In this document: piece by piece, positions 10,931 through 23,782 of the stretch
How the letters are laid out: each line of letters opens with the position of its first letter
Numbering within the stretch: the first letter of the stretch is position 1
Assembly: GCA_029204225.1 (NCBI GenBank)
Contig: CM055102.1
Span: 21,276,637 to 21,340,636, forward strand
Origin: Diphasiastrum complanatum
Taxonomy: Eukaryota; Streptophyta; Lycopodiopsida; Lycopodiales; Lycopodiaceae
Length of the DNA: 64,000 nucleotides
Reading direction: 5' to 3'
Made by a program: the position numbers and the translations under genes
The notes under the pieces: generated by a model
Databases searched by the model: none
What the model saw: the letters and a program-made list of their open reading frames with translations, nothing else
What the model was told of the DNA's origin: nothing

Positions 10931-11340
10931 ATCTAGATCTCTCATTCATGATTAATATGGATGCAAGTAATATGGCTATTTGAACGATATTGTTGCAAGA
11001 GAGTCGGCGGCCCGTTGCATTTGAAAGTAAGAAGCTACCTAATTTACAGATCAAATATACTACTCATGAAAAGGAGTTATTTGTCATGATCCATGCTTTG
11101 AAAACATCGAGACACTACTTGTATGGTAGTAAGTTTGTAGTGAATACAAATCACCAACCATTAACGTATTTACACATTCAGAATGGTCTTAGAGGTCATT
11201 AAGGCCCGATGGGAACAAAAGTCCTATAGGAATTTGACTTTGAAGTGCATTATATCAGAGTGCCACCAATCGGGTGGCATATGCGCTTAGTCGAGATTAA
11301 CTGAGATTAAAACGAACTTTTATCTGTCCTTGAGAGGTCT
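10931..11340 (+). pseudogene. Ty3/gypsy RNase H remnant
   Basis: Reads a degenerate RNase H: a start like MDASNMAI, then LLQESRRPVAFESKKLPN, THEKELFVMIHALKTSRHYL, YGSKFVVNTNHQPL and a tail like EFDFEVHYIR. The best open frame is 10990-11202. The catalytic first Asp survives, but a stop follows and the Asp of TDHQ is Asn. It lies downstream of an integrase, opposite to the normal RNase H-integrase order, so it comes from a separate insertion. Confidence 0.85.
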
Positions 11341-12343
11341 ATGTGAAAAAGATCTACATTTTGGACCAATTTTGGAGAAACTTCTAGCAATCAGACTGTT
11401 ATACGAGGTGATCGATCTTGAGAGAAAGATAAAAGGTGTGAATGATTTTTTTTATCCATAATAGACTTTTGTTAATGACATTATTGACTTATAAAATGAA
11501 ATGAAGTAATTTATTTTTCGTATCACCATGTTATTTTATTTAATATCTAATTTTGTTTATGTTGAAAAAAATATTTTTTTTAAAATTTTCATTAATATTT
11601 TAATCAAAAAAAGTGATGAACTTGGTCAAAAAACATCAAATTCTTATTTTCATTCATTTTTGCAAAACAATTACAAAAACAACACACGATAATTAAGATG
11701 TTATATTTTCAAATGCTAAGTGCTCACAATACGTAAATGACACTGCTTTTGCAAATGACACGCTTAAAAAGTTGTTCAAATAAAGGGCACAAATCACACT
11801 ATTTTACATATTTTATTGTAATTTTAGAAAAGTTTAAATTTTTAACATATTAATATTAGATTCTTAACAAAATGGTCCAAAATATATTCACTTTTTCAAG
11901 TGTTTGATAATTGCAAAAAATATTGCAAAGATCCATATTTTTATTTCATGTTAACAATCAAATTTTAGAACTTTATAAAAAGTTAAAATATTAAGCATTA
12001 TAACAATTTTTTTAAATAAAAATCAATATCTCAATATTTATAAAATCTCAATTAATAATATTCACTTTCAAAAAAATTTCCAATATGTACAGATTAGAGC
12101 ACAGATAAAAATAATTTCTGAGTAGCATTGTCATAAATTTTGATATAAAAAATTTTATTTAATGCAACAACTTATATTTGTTAAGCGAATCGAATATTGA
12201 GATTTTTTTTTTTAAATTCAAAAAAATATCTAAAAAAATGGATCTTTAGGTCACTTCTCTCTTTCTTTTGTCACCATGTTTTTTTAAAACAAAACTATTG
12301 TTGTGAGATGGTATTGAGACCAAACCAACTATTGAGCCATCAA

Positions 12344-13713
12344 TAATGAACTTTCCACCCAACTCAAAAGGAATCTTATACGACCATCAACAAGGCATCC
12401 CAGAGATACACAATGATATTACTATCCGAGAATTGCACAATTTATCTCACTTTCATTTGAGCCTACACAAAATGATGAGCCCAAACCTCAAGGGAAAGAC
12501 AAAGCAACATGTCAAAAGAGATTCGTGTGCAAACTAAGAGCTCGCCTCCTTTTCGAATTGAAAATGGACCTATTTGAAAGACAAAAGACAGAAAAGAAAA
12601 GTTACAATACAAGGACAAATGGGATCAGAATAGAGATCCTCAATCAAGAGGAAGTAGAGGCCAAAATAAAGCCCATGATTGTCAAAGAATCTAGATATGT
12701 GGCATGACGTCCTACAACTACTTAAAGATTATACAATGGATGAGGTAATCATAGTGATGTCACAAACTAATTGCATCCAAGAGGAGGCATCAAAATACCA
12801 TTAGCCAATATTCGATGACCCTACTAAGGTAAATCTCTAGAACTATCGTAGCTAGATGAAGAGGAATGATATTTATCGATGCTTCATTTTGGCCCAAGGC
12901 CAAGATAAAAAAGAACATTTACAATACAAGGACAAATGAGATCAAATGGAGATCCTCGATCAGGAGGAAGTAGAGGCCAACTCTAGAACTATCCTAGCTA
13001 GATGAAGAAGAATGATATTTATCACTGCTTCATTTTGGCCTTTGCACATTATTCAAGTCTACGGTTTGATCTATCATCTCAAGGCCCGCTCAAAAGAGCC
13101 CTAGTATCTACTCTTATTCTCTGACCTCCAAGTTAGTCCACATTGTTTCATGTTCATAAAGACTTATCAAAATATGCTATTTGCTAATTTTCTAACACAA
13201 CTTGAAGAATATAAGAAAGACTATCCAATGTACTTGGCTATTAGATAGCTAATTGAAACTGAGATGAATTTTGGATATGCAACAAGTGGTATTAGTAATG
13301 ATCTATAGCATCAACAAATACAATTGATGTAAGCGAGGGTAAGCAACATTATTTGGTAGATCATTTGCCGAGGAATCCACAATACACCTACTACTAAGAA
13401 ATAAGGCCCCATAATTTTGCACATTTATGCGCTAATGGTAAAAAATCATAACTTTCATTGCCAAAAACAAAACTATGGAATAGCATCAATAAAAGAAACG
13501 TAAAAAAGAAAGGTCATGAAAGCGAACGATGAAGCTTTTATTGCATGAATGAAAATGTGTGTTAAATCACATGAAGTGAGCTCGGCATATTGCCGTCTCG
13601 GAATTAGTAAAACTTTTAGGAAACCTTATTCTCCATTATGATAATGAGAAATCGAGAAGAATTCACAGACCTGATCCATGCCTATATCAGCAGCAGCTAC
13701 ATCTTTCTTATGT
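12344..13713. repeat. Degenerate repeat block downstream of HMGR, right copy
   Basis: Repeats 881-2250 with a short change near 12676. It has the same internal duplication and no gene seen. The AT-rich spacer before it (11464-12343) equals 1-880. Confidence 0.45.
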
Positions 13714-13822
13714 GATGAATGTGAAAAATGTTTCACCAAAAAAAACTGAAATAGAATTGATTTGTTTGTCACACGCATTGCTTGCCCTTTCTCTTTCACA
13801 AGAACATCCTTGCTCTGACTTG

Positions 13823-16123
13823 CTATTCCTGAAACCTGTTAATAGAACGATTGTATTTCATGTGACTCTCCACCAATTGGCCTGTGGCAAGAGCAGACAT
13901 TAGAGATAGCTCTCCAGCTAATACTGCACCTGCAATTATTCTAGCCAAAGTTTGTGCATTCTTTCCAGGTGAATCAACGTTAGCTCCTCCGATCCCCAAA
14001 ATGTTCAAACATGCCGCTTGTGACGCAAGCTGCGTGCCACCTCCGACTGTGCCAACCTGTACGTAGGATTTATTATAGCCTTATTTTTCAAGGTATTTCA
14101 CAATATAATTGGTTATAATCATCATTCAGAAACATTTTCGATTGTCGTCATGGTTTGCATTCTCAATAAGCACTAAGTCTTCCTCTAGCAAGCCTAGGTA
14201 CTTGATCAGTTACCTCTATTGAAGGCATTGTCACAGAGATGTGCAAATCCTTTCCATTGTTGATGCTTTCCATCAGAGTCATGCATTGAGAACTTTCAAC
14301 ATTTTGTGCCGGATCTTGACCTGTAGCGATGAAGATGGCAGACACAACGTTTGATGCATGAGCGTTGAAACCCCCCAGAGCACCAGCCAGGGCAGAGCCT
14401 GCAAGGTTTTTGATTGTATTCAACTCAACAAGGCCAGAAACTGACGTCTTCAAAGTCTTGGATATAACGTCGCCACTGATTACAGCCTCACAGACAACCG
14501 ACTTTCCTCGGCCTTCTGTCCAATTCACGGCAGTAGGCTTTTTATCCGCACAGAAGTTACCTGAATGGCAGAAGAGAGAATAAACCTAAACATGTTGAAA
14601 GCATGAATAATTTTGTGTCCAGAAATCGAAAATTGGCCTTCACTAGAACAAAAAATATGAAGTCACTTGCAAGTTGCATAGAGCTTTTTGGAATTGCTTT
14701 GGGATGTAGATTAGGATGACTACAGATAAAATTGCAAAATACCTGACATGCTAACAATCTCCATATCCTGAAACATATCTTGAAGATAATTCAAGACATT
14801 CTGGACACCTTTGGAAACCATATTCATGCCCATGGCATCTCCAGTAGAACATCTAAAACGCATATACACATTTCGCCCTGCCAAAGCACAGTGCAGGTTC
14901 TGAAGTCTTGCAAATCGGCTTGTACTGCAGTTAACATAGCATTCCCCTTCAGCGGCATGTTTGCAAAAGAATGAAAGAACAAACAAAAACATGCACTTCA
15001 ATTACAACCTCGTATTATAAGCCAAAAAAAGGGGGAAGAAGCTCCATATTTGGTTGATCCACGCTAAACCACAAGACACGTCTAGGATTCGTTACTCGCA
15101 TCACCATTTTGCAGTCGTGAAAGTTATTCTAGATAACACTAACATTCACGCTGTATTTTGTCCGACGTACACGTTTGAAGAAATAATCGCGTTAAAATAA
15201 ATAATGATGTACCTATTGAACACGTCTGCTATGTCATCAAAATTGCTCGGATTTTCCATGTACCACTTAAGATCTGCAGCTCGCTTTACATTTGGGAACC
15301 GCACGACAGGGGCCCTCGTCATGCCATCTCTTAGAAGAACGCTGGTGGCTCCTCCAGATTGGAGTATAGCCTTACAGCCTCGGTTCGTACTGGCAACAAG
15401 GCATCCTTCTGTGGTAGCCATAGGAAGCAGGTAGTCATTACCGTCCAGTAAAAGAGGCCCAGCAATTCCGACAGGAATTTGAACGTACCCGATGACCATC
15501 TCACAACATTGTCCCTGAAGCGACTTGTAATCCATTCCCATCAAGGGAAGATCCTCCAAGGATCTCCCAGTTTTCAGCTCAACATATCGTTTTCTGACTC
15601 TAGCTGCCGTCGTGCAATCCCCTATATGAGCTTCAAGACCGTATGGCGAGATATCCCCATTGCCAATTGCATGAGCAAGATTTTCATCGCAGGCATCTTC
15701 AAGAGGCTTGCCGCCAAAATGCGCCTTCGACGCCGGCACAACCCTTCCAGCATCTAATGTCGATTTGCTCTTGTATTTGCTTCTCTTATGAATAACGAAC
15801 TGAATGTCCAGCTTTCTACAAATAAAATTCTGAACAAACTCGAATCCTGTCGAATAAATAAACGAGGCGAGCTGTGAAATGACTGTGAAAATTTCCTTGA
15901 GGTTCACAATATGAAGCGTTCTTGAAGTTCTGACCTTCTTGCTCCAGCGACTAATTAGATGATATGAAGCAGAGAACAATAAAGCAAGCAAAAATCTATT
16001 TGCCAACCCCAGGTATAAAGGTAAAGAATCCGAGTCCACCAACTCGGTTTCCTGACATCTGAGATGCGGCATAGAGGCACCATGCAAAGTCAGAGGGGAA
16101 AGGCCTGATGAGGCATCATCCAT
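13823..16123 (-). CDS. HMGR: 3-hydroxy-3-methylglutaryl-CoA reductase, copy 2
   Basis: Exons on the minus strand are 16123-15213, 14924-14743, 14560-14214 and 14056-13823. The predicted 557-residue protein is identical to copy 1. The one exon difference I noticed is synonymous (a Val codon in EMVIGY, GTT in copy 1 and GTC here, near 15494). All catalytic residues, both membrane segments and the three GT-AG introns are the same. Both copies should be functional mevalonate-pathway enzymes if expressed. Because flanks and introns are just as alike, they are either a very young tandem pair or two alleles placed in series; the sequence alone does not decide. Confidence 0.95.
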
Positions 16124-16137
16124 CTTCTTCCCTCGCT

Positions 16138-16161
16138 TTATCCACCTTTCCTTTGAACCAT
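16138..16161 (-). promoter_or_regulatory. Short upstream ORF before HMGR copy 2
   Basis: Identical to the seven-codon frame before copy 1, again ending 14 nt before the start codon. Role depends on the unseen transcription start. Confidence 0.4.
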
Positions 16162-17850
16162 GGATGGGATAATCTATGAAGATTCAATTCAAATAATGAT
16201 AACTTTTTTAATCCAAGATCCAAACGTAAGTTTTCCTACAGAACAATAAATTGCTTTCAATCCATCTTCTTGATGACCAAGATCAATTCAAAGCCGGCAT
16301 GAACGAGAACTTTCAAGATTCAATTCAAATAATGATAACTTTTTGAATCCAAGATCCAAACGTCTGCTGATGACATATCCTCACCTTTTTAAGTTCGTTG
16401 CTGCCGAGCGGGTTTGACGAACACCAACTTCGAAAAGATTTAGTAAAAAGCTTTCTGAGAGAGCGATGAGGAGTGCTCGCAAAAAACAAACAGGCCGATT
16501 AGCTATAGATTCATAGACTGATACCATCCTTATCGTGTTCTTTGGAATGTTGTAGTTTTTTTACGCAATTGGATTGAACCTTTTTTACGAGCATAGACAT
16601 TGATGAAAAGCCTATAATCCATTGAAAAAACACTACAAAGGGTAGATTCTTATGGATTTCAAGTCTATAGACTTTATACCATCATTATCGTGTTCTTTGG
16701 AGTGTCCTAGCTTTTTTATGCGGTTGGCTTGACCTTTTTACGATCATAGATGAGGCTTGCCAAAAACTTACATGTCACTACAGAGTGGTTAGGGTTCAAG
16801 CCTGCACCTTTCGAGTGACAGTCAACAACTCTACTCATAGTGGTCAGGATTCAAGCCTGCACCTTTCGAGTGGCAGTCAACAACTCTACCCATACACCCC
16901 CACCACTACGATAGACAGAAAATTTTAGATTCACCTACCAAATTCTCTTTTGGAAGTCCCAAAAACCTACATGCTCGATTCCTTTAATAAAAAATTTCAT
17001 GATTTTTTGACTTCGTGCACGAAGCTCGTTGTTGAAAACATGAGGCTTGTAGTGGTACACCACTATCGAACATCGTAACTACAATAGGTATTGACCAGTC
17101 ACGTGAGGATATGTGGCACATAATACATTCAGCATTGTGCAACCATATGAATATATGATTGCATAATCATGTATAATTCCAAAACGACATGTAGGGGACC
17201 CAAATTTCGATCTCCTAATGGCATGTATATTTAGTAGCATAAAGGGGGAGCACTATACAGTTGCTCCCTTGCATATCGAGCCTTGTGCATGTACTAGATT
17301 AACTAAGTTTGCACTAACTAAGTTTGCACTTTGGCATTGGCAGTGCATGGTTCATCCTTTTGTACATTGATGGGTTTTTTAATCCTCATTTAATAAAAGC
17401 ATGATTTTATCTTATAAGTTATAAGCCTATCAAATATTAATCGGTTGACAAACACCCATTATCGTATATAATGTTACGAGAATCTGAAAATGCCTTTGCA
17501 ATATAATGCAATGAGGCTTACTTACACATCCAGGTTGTCTTAAAAAATGTTTGCCACAAGCAGTGGTGAGGACCTTCCCAAAGTTCAAAAATCGACTTGT
17601 TTGAATCTGTCTTTTCCCTCAAGAAAAATATTCGTTATATTAAAAGGCCCGTTGACTTTAAGTAGGAAGGTCTCCAACTAAGAATACAATCAAGAATTTA
17701 GTACTTGGCTTGTAACGATGATACTTGTTCTTTTGGGACATCTTCTTAAGAGATCGGCCACCAAGAAAAACAATCGACTTCAATCAACAAGAATCTTTGA
17801 AATTTATAGGTGGAGCACCTTATGTCGTTCACATGATTGAACCTACATGT
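16162..17850. other. HMGR copy 2 upstream flank
   Basis: Repeats 4699-6383 with the same three short direct duplications; no gene seen. It differs from copy 1 by a few bases and a one-base deletion near 17535. Confidence 0.6.
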
Positions 17851-17943
17851 AACCGTTGTTATCAAATACCTCAAGGCTAAGGAAAGTCAAGTTGTTGATG
17901 CTCTATCAAGGTTTTGGAGAATGCAAATGTGTGGTACTGGTGA

Positions 17944-17944
<1 letters not shown>

Positions 17945-18001
<57 letters not shown>
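17945..18001 (+). repeat. (TG)n microsatellite, long allele
   Basis: About 28 TG units, against about 11 in the left copy. The open frame running through it (17856-18092, Cys-Val repeats) is an artefact of the repeat. Confidence 0.97.
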
Positions 18002-18002
<1 letters not shown>

Positions 18003-18865
18003 CTGGGAAATAGGAGAAAATTGCATGTCCACAGGACAAGATTAAACCTCACAAGTTACATGATTTACTGCTATCATGATAAAGGACTATAAAAGGGAAA
18101 ACAAATGCATCAATACCTAATCAAATAGAAGGGTTTATCATTCTTATATGAAGAGGTGAGCAACAATATTGAAAGCTGCCAAAGACTTTAAATTAAATTA
18201 GGACTAGTTTAATTGGATAGTCAATATAGGGGCTTAGGCATTCGCGTTATCTTTGTTAATGGTGAAATTTGTAATAATGGTTGGAAGGCCTAATTAGCCT
18301 AATAAGGCCCCAAACTCATTAGAGGAACAAAGGCTGACTGTAAACACTTGAGGTCATGATAAATTTGGAGGCTATTCTACATTCACTAAATTTAAACTTT
18401 CTCTTATGAGACTTGGGAGCTTCTCCTCTTGAGAGCTATGGATTTTGCCTTTTGGTGGTTCACTTGCTTACCTTCACATGAGAGCTTGATCATCCTTTGG
18501 ATTAGGCCCTTAGAGTAATGAATGGTAATTTAATAGAGATTTCTACCTATCTTTGCCTAATTTGGTGAAGCTTTCTACAATTTGTCTAGTTTCTTGATTT
18601 TCTGACTATTTTCTATTATCTTGTTTCATCATGATTACTTGATGATTATGAATGAATAAGATATTAGGATGCTATGATTGGCAAAGGAAACTAGCAACAA
18701 AAAAGTTATCATTTGGGAGAAAAGACTAGTCAAGTTGCAAGAGAAGGATGCCAATGTGAACTACCAAAAGAAGCACATTGAGTGTTAAATTTCATGCTAG
18801 TTAGTTGGAATACGATATAGATAGCTTGATATCACTTCAACAATAATCTAAACATTTTGGAGTAA
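18002..18865. other. Spacer with no recognisable gene
   Basis: AT-rich, many stops in all frames, no retroelement motif seen. Absent from the left copy because of the deletion there. Confidence 0.6.
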
Positions 18866-19296
18866 TGTCATGTACTACTAATACATTAGTACTTATCAAT
18901 GCATCAGAATATCCATTGTAAGCTTTGTAGGCCCAAAAGCTGGAGCTATTAGCCTTAAGAACAAGGCATTTCTCTCTTTAGGCCCTCCAAAGTAATTAAT
19001 AAGGATAATAGGCCAACAAGGGCCCAATGTAGTTTAAATAATACTTAACAAGGGCTAACTATCTCTCAAGATAGTTAAGTTAAGCTAAGTAAGAGCATTG
19101 TCTATAACTAGGCAAGAGACATCTTTTTGTGAATCTTTTGGCTCATTTGCAAGTGAGAGTTTTTAGCTTCCTTGTGAATGTGAGCCATAGGGATCTCCAT
19201 TGCTAGGTCTCATGTGCCCTATCCACATGAACCAATGCTCAATTTACACTGCTTTGTACTCTTTCTTTCATTGATAATGTGATTCCATTGAGATCT
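18866..19296 (+). repeat. LTR family R, copy 1 (interrupted)
   Basis: Starts TGTCATGTACTAC and is closely similar to 33145-33555. It stops at gagatct, where the LTR of element A begins, while the copy at 33145 continues (gagatctccatg). So element A inserted into this LTR, or a rearrangement joined them there. The missing remainder is not found after element A. Confidence 0.8.
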
Positions 19297-20025
19297 TGTT
19301 GGAGGGTTTGCGGATCTCAAGGCAACCCTAACCCTAGTTAATAAGTGTGAGGGATTTGGCACCCTGTTTGTGTAAGTCCAACCCAATGATCACATAGTTA
19401 TTTGATTGATTAGTTAAAAGTTAATAAAGGACTTTAGGCCTTTTTGCGGGACTTTTAATGTCGCAGGGCCTAAATGTCAAGTTAGTGAATAAAGTTGGGT
19501 TTCCCTCCAATTTTGATGGTTCCCACACTTTTTTAAATTTGAATGAAAAGAGAGGCAAGACTGGACCAATAGGATTCAAAGGCCAGGGTCCTCCTCTCTA
19601 CCATAAAAAGGGACCAACTCGAGTTGCTCCTTATGTTCATTTTCTCATTTCAATAAAAGATTGGTTCTCTTTAGAAATGGATTGATGAATGTCCTTGCTC
19701 TTCCTCTCTTTTCCTCCATTTCTCATGCTTCCTTTATATTTGTTAATTGTTGGATTTGATCATTATTGGGATTGCTATTTCTTATGCTTTTTGGGAGAGA
19801 GAAAAGGAGAGAGAGAAGAGTAAGTTTCTATCATTGTTGTGGATTTAGAGTTAATGGATGTAGTGTTAATGGATGTTAGTGTTAGATCCTCCATTCATGT
19901 TGAAATCTGAACTATACTATCGCTCTCATGGGAACGAACCTCTGTGTGACAACTAACTCCATCTCTTTGATGCTAGATTGACTAGATCTTGGATTCAGGT
20001 TAGGCAAGGAAAGAAACCCACTACA
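19297..20025 (+). repeat. 5' LTR of element A
   Basis: Begins TGTTGGAGGG and ends CCCACTACA. Closely similar to 28668-29397 and, inverted, to 35217-35963. Over the first 95 or so bases I count roughly nine differences from the 3' LTR, so insertion is not recent. The small open frame at 19458-19685 is a non-coding part of the LTR. Confidence 0.9.
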
Positions 20026-20028
20026 ATT

Positions 20029-20048
20029 TTGGAGCCGTTGTCGGGGAG
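20029..20048 (+). other. Primer binding site of element A
   Basis: TTGGAGCCGTTGTCGGGGA lies four bases after the LTR end. It is close to TGGCGCCGTTGCCGGGGA, the Asp-tRNA-type site of Athila-like plant elements. Confidence 0.75.
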
Positions 20049-21123
20049 CTACGCCAATTTTTCAGTTCGCAGCATGTTTGGTTGATGGTTAGCTTGCATT
20101 AGGCATCTTGTTGTGGCATGAATAGTGCTAGATTTGCATTTTATATCAAAAATATGTCAAATCTGTCAGATTTGGTCAAAAAGAGGCAAAAAGCATCATC
20201 AGAGCTCAGAACTTTCTACCCTCTTTCAGGAAACCTTCGTTCGAGTTGCAGACACCTTCGATTTTGTTTACAGGACCTTCAGTTTGAAGGGCGAAGATTA
20301 ATTTCCAGCAGATTTCCAAAAACATCAGAAAAACCGCCAAAAAACACTAAAAATTATCAACACCCTAAAAAATACAGAAAAAGAACCTTCGCCCAATTTA
20401 TTGTGCTAAGATGTGATTCAGATCTATCTATTGCCAGGTCGGCGAAGAATAATACCAAAAATAGAAAGGGTTTCAAAGGATCAGTTGTCATATTGTCATA
20501 TTTTTGCCAAAAAAGTCACTTTTTTGCAAAATTACCAGTATTACTCTTGATCTTTTGCCAGAACCTTTGTCGAGTTTTCAAAACATTCTATTTATAAAAA
20601 AATACTATTTTTGAGTTTGGTGAAGATTCTTCTTGATCAAATCACAAAAAATCTTGATTTTTTTCCTCGCCAGATTACATAAACTGTATTTCCTTGTGTC
20701 AGAAACCTTCGTCTAGTTTTTCAAAGTTTTATCTGTGTCAGATCTTCCATTTGAGAAGTCGGCGAAGGTTATGTTCCAAGAAATTGCCAGAAAAGTGTTC
20801 AGAGAGTTTTTTTTTCCAACATAGCACTATTTAAACTGCGCTGAGCCAAACTTTGCCTAGCGAACCTTCGCCAGTCCTATTGTTAGTTTTTGATTTTCCA
20901 GATCAAGTCTCTGTCAAAATTTGGATCAAATCTGATATATTATGAATTGGATTCTGAGATATTTATCATTTTTAAAAAGTATCGATTGATCAAATTTTGA
21001 AAAGTTTTTCATATAGAATCAGATTCTTGAAAAGTGGAATAGATCTAGCAAATCTAATCTGAGATAGTTTTTTGAAAAAATCTAGATCCAATCTCATTAT
21101 CTATTTGATCTAAATTTGTAAAG
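20049..21123 (+). other. Leader of element A with repeated ACCTTCG motifs
   Basis: AT-rich leader. The motif ACCTTCG, or its complement CGAAGGT, recurs in slightly varied contexts near 20231, 20251, 20383, 20703, 20761 and 20862, with weaker forms near 20438 and 20561. A 159-codon open frame at 20118-20597 overlaps the motifs; it is Lys/Ser-rich without a recognisable domain and may be fortuitous. Confidence 0.6.
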
Positions 21124-23086
21124 ATGGCTGCCCCTGGAGCTGCTCCTGGAGGTGCTCCACAGGAGGTCAATCCAATTATTGTTAGAAGAGCACCCCGATT
21201 GGATCTACCCAAATATAATGTATTAACAAATCGAGTTAGATTTCTTCAGATCTATGCTGAATCCTATGAGGTCTGTGGTGAGATTTATCCTCAAGATAAA
21301 CTTAAGTTGTTTCCTATGCCCTTAACAGGCGCAACACAAGACTAGTACTATAACCAAGATAAAACTGAGCATACAGATTGGGAGGTTGCTAATCGAGCCC
21401 TTATCACACGGACCGTGGAAGTTTATGGAAGACCCTTTCCTACTTTTAAGTAAAATAAAAATAGGAAAGCGGGAAATGGTTCGAGATTACATCGAAAGGG
21501 TGAAACGTCTTAGATCTGAATGCGAACCTGAGCTGATTAATGAAAATGCCATGATTATGTTGTTTTTGTCAGGTCTACCTAAACGGATCAGACGTGAGCT
21601 GAAACGCCATAATGAGTACGCACTTTTGCAAAATGCTATGGATGATGCAATTCGGAAGGAGGATGAAGATTCAGATGATGAGCCAACTGTCAGTATGTTG
21701 CCTTATACAGCAGGGCAGACTACTATGACATCCACCACTATTGCATCAACGAAAGCCAATGCTATTATAGAAATGATGCTCAATGAGTTCGAGAAACTTG
21801 GGAAGACCCAGCAGAAACAGATGGAAAAGTTGCAGTTGCAATTTGATGAGAAGATCAAAGCATTGGAAAATTTCCACGGAGAAGCGAACAAGGAACCTGA
21901 GAAGTTTGCAAAGACTTTTCCTACCAGGAAAAATATCTGGTGTTCTATTTGTACAGGAAATCACATAGTGAACGAGTGTCCTCAATTGAAAAAATGAATG
22001 GAAATCAGTGTTTGCCATCGGTGTAATTCACCTGACCATGAGACTGCTTTTTGCAACTTCAACCCTCGGATAATTCAACAACGGTATGCCCAGATGGGAT
22101 ATCGAGATCCAATCCAGCAGCAAGACTGCGACAATCTACTCTTGGATACCCGGAACGTCTAGCTTTGTCTGCCCCACCAAAACACTCAGCTCCTCCTACC
22201 AATTTGATGGAACCAGAACCTTACGGAAGTGCTGAGCAATGGAGCTATGGTAATGATCAGGAAGGTGGATCCTCAAAACAGTATGCCATTTATGCTGCCG
22301 CTCAACAACAAGCCTTGAGAAGTTGGACCAGAGCACCACTTGGATGCTTTGCATGTGGAGAAAATCACAGAGTTGCAGAATGCCCAAATAAAGAAAAATT
22401 TGTACCATTTTGTCATGATTGTGGATATGGGCATTGCTATAAAGACTGTCCAGCAAGACCGAAGCCACCACCAGCTACATCACCTGTAAATTTGATAACC
22501 ATCAAGAAAGGATCAATAGCTCAAAATAAACCAAGTGCACCCTTGATGGTGGTCACCAGAGCACAAAAGCAAAAAGAACTAGTAGTGGATCCAGTGCCTG
22601 CTGATTCTATTCCATTGAATGAAACACCAACAACATCAGGAGTCTATCCAAATCTTAATGCTGAAAAAACAAAGATATCAGGATATGAGACAGTGGATTA
22701 AACATCTGCAAGAAGAAGAGGGACTTGAAGCTGCTAAAGTAACAGCTGAAGTTCGGTCTTCACCATTGCAGCCTCCAAGAATTTTACGTATGAATATGAA
22801 TGATCAATTACATTATCATGAAGAACCCTTCAAGATGACTGAACCGAAAGCACCGCATATAGAATTACTCATGAACATTTTGTCTAGCAAGATCAATATT
22901 TCATTGGGAGAGTTTCTAAAGTTGGTGCCAAAAGCTAAAGAAGTCTTAGCGCAAAAGTTAGCTCAAGAAGAACTAGAAGTCCACCAGGAGCCGCTTTTCT
23001 GTGTTGGATTTGAAGAATCTAACAATGTACTCCATGTTGGAGCCACTTCGGAAAGTGAACAAAAGAATATCACTCTGCCGATATGA
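21124..23086 (+). pseudogene. gag of element A, four zinc knuckles
   Basis: Capsid-like sequence starts at ATG 21124 with an Ala/Gly/Pro-rich N-terminus. It runs through 21345, passes a stop and shifts, and continues at 21386-21997 (DYIERVKRLRSECEPE, a retrotransposon gag signature, then a Lys/Gln-rich helical stretch). Four knuckles follow: near 21945 (CSICTGNHIVNEC), 22012 (CHRCNSPDHETAFC), 22345 (CFACGENHRVAEC) and 22420 (CHDCGYGHCYKDC). Three have spacing CX2CX3HX4C instead of the usual CX2CX4HX4C. Frames 22051-22701 and 22619-23086 continue as a linker toward protease. At least three frame breaks make it a pseudogene. Gag would package element RNA. Confidence 0.85.
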
Positions 23087-23113
23087 CATAGACAATTTTC
23101 TAAAGAAGCAACC

Positions 23114-23782
23114 GTGATGGATGGCGGTTCAGGAGTTAACCTGATTTCTACAAAGCTATGTACAAAATGGGGCCTTACAAAGATTAAGCCTGCTACTTTT
23201 GCTATTAAGCTAGCGAATCAAATAACAGTTCGTCCACGAGGAATGGTGGAAGATATATCTGTCAAGATTGCAGGAGTACAGTTCGTCATTACTTTCGTCG
23301 TGATGGACTTACCAGACGCACCAAATGTCTACCGAGTTCTATTAGGACGTTTATGCTTACGAGTTGCGCAAGTAATTCATAACTGGAGTACCGAAAAAAT
23401 CACTTTTGAAAATTGTGAACATGCAGTTAAAGTTGATCCTACGACTTGGACTATCAGACCAGTGGTTCAAAAAGCAGATGACGATTCATCAACAACGGAT
23501 CACACTTGTGATCGAACAGAGAAAAAATTGGGAGTTCACTACGATTCTCAAATGGATACTGTCAATTGGAATAAAGCTCTTGCAACAATTGATTGTACAA
23601 CAGGATATATGTGTCAACAAGATATTCAATCAGAGTTGAGCGACATTTCCTTATTAGATCGAACTTTGGATACACCAATTTCGTTTCCACTAAATGTGCT
23701 GAATGTAGCCTGGATATCAACAGAACCTATACCAGATCCAATTGAGGATGATCTCATACCAGTGAGCCATGTCTTAACTTAA
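23114..23782 (+). pseudogene. Aspartic protease domain of element A
   Basis: A 222-codon open frame. Its first residues read MDGGSGVNLIS, the catalytic Asp-Gly-Gly-Ser form of Ty3 proteases. Then come RPRGMVEDISVKIAG and a VLLGR turn that closes the retropepsin fold. The last 100 or so residues are a linker without a known domain. The frame ends in a stop just before integrase. The domain itself looks intact, but the element around it is broken and no reverse transcriptase follows. Confidence 0.85.

Noticed and set aside
17856-18092. Cys-Val repeat open frame
   Set aside because: Produced by reading the TG microsatellite.
23406-23639. Second-frame open stretch inside the element A protease ORF
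   Set aside because: Alternative-frame shadow; Lys/Gln-rich with no domain.
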